From: Elusimicrobiales bacterium
GTDB taxonomy: Bacteria > Elusimicrobiota > Elusimicrobia > Elusimicrobiales > UBA9959
Direction: 5' to 3'
Assembly: GCA_026419335.1 (NCBI GenBank)
Contig: JANZZP010000007.1
Location: 1-6,216 of the forward strand
DNA: 6,216 nucleotides
The notes under the pieces were generated by a model that was not told the origin of the DNA, searched no databases, and saw only the letters and a list, made by a program, of their open reading frames with translations. Position numbers and translations under genes: made by a program. This document shows, piece by piece, positions 1 through 6,216 of this stretch (position 1 is the first letter of the stretch; the number at the start of each line of letters is the position of its first letter).

Positions 1-1
1 T

Positions 2-322
2 GCAAAACAATTATTTGAAATGATTAAGAAAAACGAAGATTTTGTAGTGCTTGATATTAGAACCCCTCAGGAGATGGAAGTTGTAGGTATTGCATTAAAG
101 AACACAATTAAAATCCCCATGCACGAGCTTTTCAAAGAAGAAAATTTGAAAAAATTACCAACGGACAAAAAGATAGTAGTTATTTGCCACACAGGGACAA
201 GATCTGCTGCAGCAACAATGGCATTAAGAGCAGTTGGCTTCACACAGGCTTATATGTTCAAAGGTGGTATCATTGAACTTTCTGCAGAAGCAGGTAGAAG
301 TGTAGTTGGAGTTTTGTGGTAA
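2..322 (+). CDS. Rhodanese-like domain protein (5' end outside window)
   Basis: This is a small single-domain rhodanese (sulfurtransferase fold), probably cytoplasmic since no signal peptide or membrane segment is visible. Numbering from the ATG at position 20, it shows the N-terminal signature VVLDIRTPQE (residues 9-18). The active-site loop CHTGTRS (residues 56-62) has the persulfide-forming Cys56 (codon 185-187) and the conserved loop Arg61. It ends with the GG turn near residue 82. The Cys is intact, so catalytic sulfur transfer is possible; the physiological substrate cannot be told. The frame is open to the window edge, reading AKQLFE before that ATG, which matches the first helix of rhodanese domains. 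The ATG at 20 also has no Shine-Dalgarno in front of it, so the true start is most likely upstream of the window. It converges on the polysaccharide operon and appears functionally unrelated to it. Family assignment is secure; the exact role is unknown. Confidence 0.9.
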   Translation, partial: AKQLFEMIKKNEDFVVLDIRTPQEMEVVGIALKNTIKIPMHELFKEENLKKLPTDKKIVVICHTGTRSAAATMALRAVGFTQAYMFKGGIIELSAEAGRSVVGVLW

Positions 323-326
323 TTCC

Positions 327-386
327 AAAATCCACTTACGAAGTGGGAGGCAAAAAGCCTTAAAAAACTTCCACTTCGTAAGTGGA
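327..386 (-). terminator. Possible intrinsic terminator of the polysaccharide operon
   Basis: Read on the minus strand, the long stem of the palindrome is followed directly by four T residues (complement of 327-330) and then GGAATT. This is a strong hairpin with only a short U-tract. It sits 111 bases past the stop of the last operon gene, between convergent genes, where a terminator is expected. On the plus strand the stem is followed by AAAATTAG, so it is a poor intrinsic terminator for the rhodanese gene. The weak U-tract keeps confidence moderate. Confidence 0.45.
331..386. repeat. Nested palindromic element (three-hairpin inverted repeat)
   Basis: The arms at 331-346 and 371-386 are perfect 16-base reverse complements (TCCACTTACGAAGTGG and its complement). 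Pairing extends inward by three more positions (347-349 with 368-370, one of them G-T), giving a stem of about 19 bp. Each arm is also a hairpin by itself: CCACTT and AAGTGG enclose a 3-base loop (ACG in one arm, CGT in the other). Between the arms, AGGC (348-351) and GCCT (357-360) form a third small hairpin around five A residues. The element can therefore fold as one long hairpin or as three short ones. It lies 8 bases after the rhodanese stop codon and 111 bases beyond the operon stop. The structure is read directly from the sequence. Whether it is a dispersed REP/MITE-like repeat or a single terminator cannot be decided here. Confidence 0.85.
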
Positions 387-497
387 AAATTAGAAAAAAA
401 TATAGATGCCTGATTTGATAAAATTAGGAAGTGGATAAAGAAGTAAATAATATTTTAATCAAAGTTAAGGTGTATTTTCATCTGTTTATAGGACTTT

Positions 498-1733
498 CTA
501 CATAGGTATTTTCTTACGATTTTTAGAAATATTTCCAGAACAGTATCCCAAAAGAGTAAAATACATATAAAACGATTTATATTCTTCAGTAATAGATTCA
601 CTTAAAGGACCTATTATTAAAATTACTAATGACCATAGAGCAAATAATTTGGAGAATGAATGCTTTTCTGAAAAAACAAACAATAAAAAATTTAAAAAAA
701 TCAAAGAGAAATAAAACATTAACCCAAAGATTCCAAATTTGTATCCATAAAAAAAATAAGCTGTCTCAACTGGCATACCATTATCTAAGAACCATGCATT
801 GTTTGGCCCCAAACCAAAAAAATTCCCTTTCTCAAAATTCTCTATAACCATTACTATCTCATTAAATCTATATGCAAAAGTTGATCCCATAATATTATTC
901 ACATCTTTAACTAAATATTTAATTGCCTCTATATCTTGGATTTCTCTTTTTAAAATTAAAAGAAGAGAAAGGGACAACAAAAAAAACATTATCAAAAAAA
1001 CTAAATTTCTTTTGAAAAACATATTCATTAGTGTAAAAAATATTGTTGACAAGGCAAAAATAACAATAGCACCCCTTGATCCTGTTAAAATAATGCTCAA
1101 TATTAAAAATAAATAAAGTATTGTAAATTTAAAAAAGCTTATCTCTTTTCTGTAAAAACTCTGAACCACAATCAAAGACACAAAAACTAACCAATATCCA
1201 AAAGGCCCAGGATACCCCATAAACCCACTGAACCTATAAAAATGAATATTAAAATCATCATAAGAAGGACGTCCTTTATAAATATCAACTAAGTTATATA
1301 AATTAGGGAAAAAAACGAATGTTGAAAAAAAAATTGAAGCTAAAGTTATTATTATTATATATTTTTTAACTTGCTCTTCTCTAAAATGAGTACTTATAAT
1401 TACTCCTCCAGAAGCAATCAAACAATAAATTAAAGGCTTCAAAGCTTCTACAAAATCTTTAAAAACAATTTTATTTGGTAAATGCAAAATAAAGGATATA
1501 AAAAACAAAAAACTGAAAAATAATCCCATAATGCACCAATTGAGAACATTTTTTGAGAATTTGGAGAAAATAAACAATATCATTACATTAATTAGAGCTA
1601 TTATAAATATAGGTTCATTAAAAAACCTGTAGCCAAAAATATTGATTGGTATAATAGTGATGCTCAAAGTGAAAATAGCCACATAAAGCAGTCCTATAAA
1701 CTTTTGTTTATAGTTTATATCTGAAATAGTCAT
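498..1733 (-). CDS. O-antigen ligase/polymerase family membrane protein (Wzy/WaaL-like)
   Basis: This is a 411-residue integral membrane protein, a usual size for the Wzy/WaaL superfamily. These enzymes polymerise lipid-linked repeat units or ligate the polymer to an acceptor on the outer face of the cytoplasmic membrane. About 11-12 hydrophobic segments are visible, for example around residues 11-31, 40-57, 64-85, 98-115, 123-143, 177-193, 201-216, 219-238, 243-261, 330-353 and 362-376. The family signature TGSRG is at 217-221, at the junction of two segments. FSGFMGYPGPFGY (168-180) matches the conserved loop before it. A large outer loop (about 262-329) carries YRFNE and GLGPNNAW (307-314), typical of the family. 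The ATG at 1733 has an in-frame TAA just upstream, which fixes the start. AAGGA lies 18 bases before it, too far for a normal Shine-Dalgarno. The gene overlaps the WecG/TagA-family gene by 26 bases, suggesting coupled translation. A flippase in the same operon favours polymerase over ligase, but sequence alone cannot separate them. Confidence 0.85.
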   Translation of the reverse strand: MTISDINYKQKFIGLLYVAIFTLSITIIPINIFGYRFFNEPIFIIALINVMILFIFSKFSKNVLNWCIMGLFFSFLFFISFILHLPNKIVFKDFVEALKPLIYCLIASGGVIISTHFREEQVKKYIIIITLASIFFSTFVFFPNLYNLVDIYKGRPSYDDFNIHFYRFSGFMGYPGPFGYWLVFVSLIVVQSFYRKEISFFKFTILYLFLILSIILTGSRGAIVIFALSTIFFTLMNMFFKRNLVFLIMFFLLSLSLLLILKREIQDIEAIKYLVKDVNNIMGSTFAYRFNEIVMVIENFEKGNFFGLGPNNAWFLDNGMPVETAYFFYGYKFGIFGLMFYFSLIFLNFLLFVFSEKHSFSKLFALWSLVILIIGPLSESITEEYKSFYMYFTLLGYCSGNISKNRKKIPM

Positions 1734-2430
1734 AAATTATATAAAACAATGTCCTTGGATAATATTTTATTATTCTAAAAAATATGTTTTTTTCCCTCAA
1801 TATTCTGTATAACCATCTCAAATTTAACTTATATATCCAATTAGGATAATAATTTAAATCAGAACTAATTGCAGTTTGAGTAATAAACGCTCCACAGGTC
1901 ATGCAAAAAACATATTCCTTGTCTTTTGCTATTTCTGCAACAAATCTTTCTTGTCTTACATTACCTAACCCTACAATTAGAAAATCACTTTTTCCAACTT
2001 TTTCCCATATATTTTTTATTGTATAATCATCTTTATAACCATCTACATAACCCTTTATATTCAGATCTGGAAATTTATTTTTTATTTTTTTAACAAAAAT
2101 TTCTATTTCTTCTTTTTTACCCCCAATAAAAAAAATTGTTTTTTTATTTTTTGAGCAAAAATCCAATAAATCGTAAGCTAACATATTCATATCAAATGAT
2201 AATCTTTCAATTTTTTTTCTACAAATTAAATACAATACTTTACACATAAAAAGAGTATCTATATGGATATTTGAGACGCTATTTAAAATTTGAGGATCTT
2301 CCCTATAAAGCTTATAATTTACTGGATTTAAATAAGTTATATAAGTAGGTCTTTTATTGAGCAAATCATTGAATTCATGTCTTGAAAATATTAATTTAGA
2401 AAAAATATTGTTAAAAAAATTATTATTCAT
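1708..2430 (-). CDS. WecG/TagA/CpsF-family glycosyltransferase
   Basis: The 240-residue length is normal for this family (GT26). Members add a sugar to an undecaprenyl-diphosphate-linked sugar on the cytoplasmic face of the membrane; characterised ones add ManNAc (TagA) or ManNAc uronate (WecG). Matching blocks are YLNPVN (33-38, the conserved Asn region), Asp58 at the place of the proposed catalytic Asp, IERLSFDMNMLAYDLL (74-89), FFIGGKKEE (100-108), FLIVGLGNVRQERFV (150-164, the G-x-P-x-Q-E region) and CGAF (179-182). The basic C-terminal tail LRWLYRILREK matches the segment thought to contact the membrane. Divergences are that DG after the catalytic Asp is DT here, and the GxD block reads SFD. 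No Shine-Dalgarno is seen before the ATG; the gene overlaps the upstream glycosyltransferase by 8 bases and is probably translated by coupling. The family is clear; the donor sugar is inferred only, and ManNAc is a guess from TagA. Confidence 0.88.
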   Translation of the reverse strand: MNNNFFNNIFSKLIFSRHEFNDLLNKRPTYITYLNPVNYKLYREDPQILNSVSNIHIDTLFMCKVLYLICRKKIERLSFDMNMLAYDLLDFCSKNKKTIFFIGGKKEEIEIFVKKIKNKFPDLNIKGYVDGYKDDYTIKNIWEKVGKSDFLIVGLGNVRQERFVAEIAKDKEYVFCMTCGAFITQTAISSDLNYYPNWIYKLNLRWLYRILREKNIFFRIIKYYPRTLFYIIYDYFRYKL

Positions 2431-3511
2431 TTAATAAACTTTTAAATACTCTAAAATATTCATTAGCTGAATAATCTATATTGAAAATATCAAACTTTTT
2501 TTTATCTGGTTTTTCATTATAAAATCTATTTTTAACTACATTATACATTGATTTAACAAACTTTTCCTCGTTACCATATTCTACTAAATATCCCCAATCC
2601 AAATACTTATAAATTTCATTTGGACCAAACTTACAATCATATGCAATAAAAGGTACTCCCAAATACGAAGACTCAATTAATACCGAGGGAAATCCTTCAT
2701 ATCTTGAAGTTAATAAAAGAGCTTTAGCTCTCCTGATAAATTTGTAAGGATTTAACTCAGCACCTTGTAAAACCACATTATCTTTTAGATTCAATTCCTT
2801 TAATAATTTTTCTATTTTTTCCCTTTCTTCTCCATCTCCCAAGATAATCAATTTTAAGTTACTATACTCTGGATATTTTAGCAAAAATCGTCTAAATATC
2901 TTAAACATCAAGTCATACCCCTTTTGATAATGTAATCGACCAACTGCAATAAAATAATCATAGCCAATATCAATAAATTCATTACTAAGGATTTCAATAT
3001 CATTTTTAATTACTGGATTATATATTACTTTAATCTTGCGATTATCAATTTTAGTATAATTTATAATTTCTTCTTTCATAGATTCGCTAATTGTAATAAT
3101 TAAAGATGTTAATCTATAAAGAATTATAGCTCCAATAATCCTTTTAATCACAGTTAAGAAAGAAAATCCTTGTGACTTTAAAGGATTATGCAAGGATGCC
3201 ACAAGTTTAAAATCCTTAAATCCTCCAACAAACTTTGAGTATAAGGGATATTTGAGAAGATTCCCTTTAGTAGCGAATATTATGTCTGGATTTATCTCTT
3301 TAACTATTTCATTGAATTTTTTATAACTTTTCTGAAATGTAATTGGTTTAGTAAAAGATGATACTTTTTCTAATAGTTCACCTTTATTATTTTCAACTAA
3401 AAAGTATATTTTCATTTCTTGAAACTTTTTTAAAAAATATTCAGATAAATTAATATATAGTTTTTCAACTCCACCAATATCAAAATTTTCAAATAAAAAC
3501 ACAATTTTCAT
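2423..3511 (-). CDS. Glycosyltransferase family 4 (GT-B fold)
   Basis: This 362-residue retaining glycosyltransferase is of usual length for GT4 and probably works at the inner face of the membrane. The N-terminal Rossmann half begins at residue 1 with MKIVFLFENFDIGGVEKL; GGVE (13-16) is the acceptor-side glycine loop. SLHNP (106-110) and IYNPV (163-167) are typical landmarks. The C-terminal donor-binding half has AVGRLHYQKG (189-198), ILGDGEE (223-229) and the EX7E motif EGFPSVLIE with Glu262 and Glu270 in place. There are no membrane spans. The start is supported by AGGGA (complement of 3516-3520) 4 bases before the ATG; this site overlaps the TAG stop of the preceding gene, leaving a 7-base gap. 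It likely adds one sugar of the repeat unit. The donor and linkage cannot be read from sequence. Confidence 0.93.
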   Translation of the reverse strand: MKIVFLFENFDIGGVEKLYINLSEYFLKKFQEMKIYFLVENNKGELLEKVSSFTKPITFQKSYKKFNEIVKEINPDIIFATKGNLLKYPLYSKFVGGFKDFKLVASLHNPLKSQGFSFLTVIKRIIGAIILYRLTSLIITISESMKEEIINYTKIDNRKIKVIYNPVIKNDIEILSNEFIDIGYDYFIAVGRLHYQKGYDLMFKIFRRFLLKYPEYSNLKLIILGDGEEREKIEKLLKELNLKDNVVLQGAELNPYKFIRRAKALLLTSRYEGFPSVLIESSYLGVPFIAYDCKFGPNEIYKYLDWGYLVEYGNEEKFVKSMYNVVKNRFYNEKPDKKKFDIFNIDYSANEYFRVFKSLLNE

Positions 3512-3515
3512 TTTT

Positions 3516-3520
3516 TCCCT
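3516..3520 (-). promoter_or_regulatory. Ribosome binding site of the GT4 gene
   Basis: AGGGA on the minus strand sits 4 bases before the ATG at 3511 and overlaps the TAG stop (3519-3521) of the preceding glycerophosphotransferase gene. Termination and re-initiation therefore happen at nearly the same spot. Confidence 0.6.
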
Positions 3521-4730
3521 AATTTATTAATTTTACAGCCATCAAAATATTTTTAAAATCTTCAGGGGCTTCATATTTTTCAAAAAACTGGGATATGAGT
3601 TTTTCTACCTCTAATTTATACTTATCAGGGTTTTTTAAAGCATCTTCAATAGAAGAAATAAGTTCACTGAAATTTGGTGCTTTCCATCCTATGCATGTTT
3701 CATTATAACCAAAATACATTTGTCTATTTTTAGACAAGTACTCGTCTAAATCATAATTAAAAAATATTATTGGTTTTTCGGTCAAGTAATAATCAAAAAA
3801 AACGGAGGAATAATCAGTTACAAGTATATCACTTAATCTAAGATATGGATAAATATCTTCATACTTATGCAATAGAATTATGTTTTCAAAATTAGATAAG
3901 CAAATATTTATATTTGCAATTGGATGTGGTTTTATCAAAAATATTATCTTATTTTCCACACAAAAATCATTTATTAAATTGAAATCAATAATTTCAAAGA
4001 AATTATCACCTGTTTTATCTCTAAACGTTGGCAGGTAAAAAACAATCTTAAACCCTTCGTTTTTAATTTTTTTTATTTTATCAAAGTTTATATTAGAGAT
4101 ACCTATATCTTCTCCAGTCAGTTCTTTAAAAAGTGCTATATTTCTTGGATAATTTGATACAATGATATTTTGAAAATTAATATTGAAAGCAGAACTAAAA
4201 ATATTTAATAACGTGGAAGAAGTAGTTAATACGAAATCTGGTGACTCATAAATCCATGGACCAAAAATTTTATAAACGCATTTTTTAAACACAGATTTAC
4301 CAAAATATTTAGAATCAACCCCCATATCATGTTCGATTTTTTTCAAGGGAATTCCATGCCATAAGTTTATTTTAACGCTCCCTTTTGAAGTCCAATAGCA
4401 TATATCATTTGATTTCACATCAAAAACATAATATTTAGCTTTCAATGCATAATATAGACCTTTTAAAGAATATAAAGAATAACTCTCAAATCCACGCTCT
4501 TTTAATTTTTTTGATATTTCTTTTTTTCTTGTTATCCATATATATCTTTTTTTCTCTTTAAAATATTTATTTAAATATAAGAATAAGTACTTAGGATTAT
4601 CAGCAAATCTATTCCCCATATATGAACCAAATACGATAATATTTTCATCTCTATTAATAAAACCTGAAATAAAATAAACTGGCCATAAAAAAACTCTTAA
4701 TAAATACAGATTTTTTTTTATCGAATTCAC
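3519..4730 (-). CDS. CDP-glycerol glycerophosphotransferase family protein (TagB/TagF-type)
   Basis: Enzymes of this family (Glyphos_transf) move glycerol phosphate from CDP-glycerol to a lipid-linked glycan at the cytoplasmic membrane. Hallmarks are NLWHGIPLKKIEHDMG (122-137, with WHG at 124-126), FYLPTFRD (231-238), LIKPHP (265-270) and VTDYSSVFFDY (304-314) followed by KPIIFFNYDLDEY (319-331). The two conserved histidines (125 and 269) are present. The hydrophobic N-terminus (about 9-25) fits membrane association. At 403 residues it matches single-domain TagB-like primases rather than the much longer TagF polymerases, but other family members add glycerol phosphate as a side group or use ribitol or other polyol phosphates. 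The start is GTG, supported by GAGGAG 9 bases upstream, and overlaps the tagD stop by 4 bases (GTGA). The cytidylyltransferase next door supports CDP-glycerol as donor. An A9 run lies in codons 4-7. Confidence 0.92.
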   Translation of the reverse strand: MNSIKKNLYLLRVFLWPVYFISGFINRDENIIVFGSYMGNRFADNPKYLFLYLNKYFKEKKRYIWITRKKEISKKLKERGFESYSLYSLKGLYYALKAKYYVFDVKSNDICYWTSKGSVKINLWHGIPLKKIEHDMGVDSKYFGKSVFKKCVYKIFGPWIYESPDFVLTTSSTLLNIFSSAFNINFQNIIVSNYPRNIALFKELTGEDIGISNINFDKIKKIKNEGFKIVFYLPTFRDKTGDNFFEIIDFNLINDFCVENKIIFLIKPHPIANINICLSNFENIILLHKYEDIYPYLRLSDILVTDYSSVFFDYYLTEKPIIFFNYDLDEYLSKNRQMYFGYNETCIGWKAPNFSELISSIEDALKNPDKYKLEVEKLISQFFEKYEAPEDFKNILMAVKLIN

Positions 4731-5200
4731 TCTAAATCTCTCCTCAACTGTTCCAAAATTTCAAAAGCTCTTATCAAATCTTCCTTAGAGATGCTCAAAA
4801 AACTCGTTAAGGATTTTTTCAATTGAGTAGTAGATACACCTTTGGTTCTTGGTAAATAAACTACTTCGCAATATTCCTTTAAAAAATCAAACTTCCCTCT
4901 CCAGTCCTCTCCAATAATAAAAATATCGACTTTATACTTCTGAATATCACTTATTTTTTGTTCCCATGAGTTTTCGGGAATAACCAAATCAACATATCTT
5001 ATAGCTTTCACAATTTCAACCCTTTGATCATAAGGTATTAAAGTTTTCTTTCCTTTAACCTCATTAAATTCATCAGTAGAAACAGCAACTATTAAATAAT
5101 CCCCGTGCTCTTTTGCTCTTTTTAGTAAATTTAAATGCCCTATATGAAACATATCAAATGTTCCATAGGTTATTACTACTTTTCTTCCCCTTTCATCCAT
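4727..5200 (-). CDS. tagD: Glycerol-3-phosphate cytidylyltransferase (TagD-like)
   Basis: This cytoplasmic nucleotidyltransferase likely converts CTP and sn-glycerol 3-phosphate to CDP-glycerol and diphosphate, the donor for the glycerophosphotransferase encoded next. The fold signature TYGTFDMFHIGHLNLL (11-26) holds the HxGH motif at 19-22. NSWEQK (77-82), GEDWRGKFDFLKEYCEVVYLPRTKGVSTT (97-125) and the RTxGxSTT motif (118-125) agree closely with what I recall of Bacillus TagD, more than with generic ADP-heptose or FAD-type members. TagD is usually about 130 residues; this one has 157, with a charged helical-looking extension from about 131. The ATG at 5200 is supported by AAGG 7 bases upstream, and the gene overlaps the flippase gene by 25 bases. 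Automated pipelines may label it only adenylyltransferase/cytidyltransferase family. A different polyol phosphate substrate is the main alternative. Confidence 0.92.
   Translation of the reverse strand: MDERGRKVVITYGTFDMFHIGHLNLLKRAKEHGDYLIVAVSTDEFNEVKGKKTLIPYDQRVEIVKAIRYVDLVIPENSWEQKISDIQKYKVDIFIIGEDWRGKFDFLKEYCEVVYLPRTKGVSTTQLKKSLTSFLSISKEDLIRAFEILEQLRRDLE
4740..4745 (-). promoter_or_regulatory. Ribosome binding site fixing the GTG start of the glycerophosphotransferase gene
   Basis: GAGGAG on the minus strand, inside the 3' end of the tagD-like gene, is 9 bases before the GTG at 4730. It is the best Shine-Dalgarno match in the operon and supports the non-ATG start with its GTGA overlap. 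Confidence 0.7.
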
Positions 5201-6216
5201 ATTCCTGCCTTTTTACTAAGATATATTCTATAAATTAAAACAAAACTTTCAGTAATTACCACCATTATAGCAATTAAATAAATGTTTATTAAACTTAAAA
5301 AGGATAAAATTATCAAACCCAATAAGTGTATTAAAGACCCATAAATTACACTGATATTTGCAAAATTCGTATATCCCATAGCACCTAAAAAGGGATAACC
5401 CATCATTATTGAAGGAATTACTACTATGGCAGATAATAAAAGGATTCTGAAAGTAGTGATTGTATCAAAATCAGCCTGATTTGAAAATAATAGGCTAAAT
5501 ATTAAGTTTGCTAATACAAAAATCAAAATTAATAAAACAGTATTAAATGATACTATTATTTTAAAAATTTTTTTAAATAATAAAGAATTTCTTGTATTAG
5601 CAATGTAGGGATACAAGACCTGAGTTATTGGATGATACAAATACTGTATCGCTTGGTAAAGCTTTTCAGCAATTGAATAATGTCCAACGACAGTATTATT
5701 TGTAAATAATCCCAAGACAAAGGCATTGCTCGAAGTATATATCGATACAGAGAACCTCGACAAAAAAAACTGCGAACTATCTATGAAATAAAATTTAATT
5801 TTAGAAAACTCAACAAACCTAAAATTTAAACCAAAACTTTTTTTTATGATTAATAAACTTAAAATACCACTAAAAATATAACCTAAACCATTCAATAGCG
5901 GTACTTTCCAGTAGTCTGACTGTTTTTTCACTAAAATAAAAATTGCTATAGTAAACAATCCTTTGGCCAATATATTGAGAATTGTAATATACTTCATTTT
6001 TTCCATCCCTTGGAAAAACCAAACAGGGAAAAGGATATTACCTAATACTATTAAGAATGTTAGATAATATACTTTCCAATCATGCATAAACTTATCAAAA
6101 AAAACAACTAAAACAGTCAGTAAAATAAGGCTTAATATCAAAAGTATAAATTTAATTATCATTACAGAATTAAATATCTCTTGAATCTTCTCTTTATTCT
6201 CTCTGTGAACTGCTAT
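5176..6216 (-). CDS. Wzx-type polysaccharide flippase (5' end outside window)
   Basis: This membrane protein of the polysaccharide transport (RfbX/Wzx, MOP superfamily) type flips undecaprenyl-diphosphate-linked glycans across the cytoplasmic membrane. The frame stays open from the first in-frame ATG at 6162 to the window edge. The extra 18 codons read IAVHRENKEKIQEIFNSV, matching the conserved cytoplasmic loop after the second membrane helix of Wzx. The ATG at 6162 is thus internal, and by family length about 70 residues are missing. Of the 346 visible residues, FPVWFFQGMEKM (coding bases 5995-6030) is the strongest family mark. HYSIAEKLYQAIQYLYHPITQVLYPYIAN is the second conserved region. 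About ten hydrophobic segments follow one another, and the C-terminus is basic and cytoplasmic. It overlaps the tagD-like gene by 25 bases. It would export the lipid-linked unit assembled by the downstream enzymes. Substrate specificity cannot be predicted. Confidence 0.9.
   Translation of the reverse strand: MAVHRENKEKIQEIFNSVMIIKFILLILSLILLTVLVVFFDKFMHDWKVYYLTFLIVLGNILFPVWFFQGMEKMKYITILNILAKGLFTIAIFILVKKQSDYWKVPLLNGLGYIFSGILSLLIIKKSFGLNFRFVEFSKIKFYFIDSSQFFLSRFSVSIYTSSNAFVLGLFTNNTVVGHYSIAEKLYQAIQYLYHPITQVLYPYIANTRNSLLFKKIFKIIVSFNTVLLILIFVLANLIFSLLFSNQADFDTITTFRILLLSAIVVIPSIMMGYPFLGAMGYTNFANISVIYGSLIHLLGLIILSFLSLINIYLIAIMVVITESFVLIYRIYLSKKAGIWMKGEEK
5208..5211 (-). promoter_or_regulatory. Ribosome binding site of the tagD-like gene
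   Basis: AAGG on the minus strand lies 7 bases before the ATG at 5200, within the 3' end of the flippase gene. A second purine-rich stretch, AGGGGAAG, lies inside the reading frame, but no in-frame ATG, GTG or TTG follows it at a useful distance. The ATG at 5200 is therefore the likely start. Confidence 0.55.

Noticed and set aside
20..22. ATG at 20 as the start of the rhodanese gene
   Set aside because: The frame is open upstream and encodes residues that fit the domain's first helix; there is no Shine-Dalgarno before this ATG.
331..386. CRISPR-like repeats
   Set aside because: There are only two copies, in inverted rather than direct orientation, with no regular spacer series.
415..450. 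Possible plus-strand promoter (TTGATA followed by AT-rich sequence)
   Set aside because: There is no -10 match at a suitable spacing and no plus-strand gene downstream; AT-rich sequence gives such matches by chance.
629..1116. Two overlapping plus-strand open frames (629-847 and 799-1116)
   Set aside because: They are antisense to the well-supported Wzy/WaaL-like gene, have lysine/asparagine-rich translations with no recognisable motif, and lack ribosome sites.
6160..6162. ATG at 6162 as the start of the flippase
   Set aside because: The 18 upstream codons are open and match a conserved Wzx loop, so the gene begins beyond the window edge.

Overview
The window is AT-rich bacterial DNA (roughly 30% GC by eye). 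It holds a six-gene surface-polysaccharide operon on the minus strand, running from the right edge to position 498, and the end of an unrelated rhodanese-domain gene on the plus strand at the left edge. The two transcription units converge on a 175-base intergenic stretch at 323-497. The organism cannot be named from sequence alone. Low GC, lysine/isoleucine-rich proteins, short intergenic gaps and Shine-Dalgarno sites on some genes would fit a low-GC Firmicute or a thermophilic lineage such as Thermotogota or Aquificota. I do not commit to one.

The operon, in transcription order (right to left), encodes: a Wzx-type flippase whose N-terminus lies outside the window (5176-6216); a TagD-like glycerol-3-phosphate cytidylyltransferase (4727-5200); a TagB/TagF-type CDP-glycerol glycerophosphotransferase with a GTG start (3519-4730); a family 4 glycosyltransferase (2423-3511); a WecG/TagA/CpsF-family glycosyltransferase (1708-2430); and a Wzy/WaaL-like O-antigen polymerase/ligase membrane protein (498-1733). 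Neighbouring genes overlap by 25, 4, 8 and 26 bases, with one 7-base gap, so this looks like a single translationally coupled transcript.

A working model follows from the families present. TagD makes CDP-glycerol, the TagB-like enzyme puts glycerol phosphate on a lipid-linked glycan, the two glycosyltransferases build that glycan, Wzx flips it across the membrane, and the Wzy/WaaL-like protein polymerises or ligates it. The mix is notable. It has three enzyme types typical of wall teichoic acid synthesis (TagA, TagB and TagD families) but a Wzx/Wzy-type export and polymerisation pair, with no TagGH ABC transporter in view.

The convergent intergenic stretch contains a striking nested palindrome (331-386). 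It is a perfect 16-bp inverted repeat whose arms are each small hairpins, around a third small hairpin. It could be a transcription terminator for the operon, a REP/MITE-like element, or both. I found no RNA genes, CRISPR array, transposase or complete insertion sequence.
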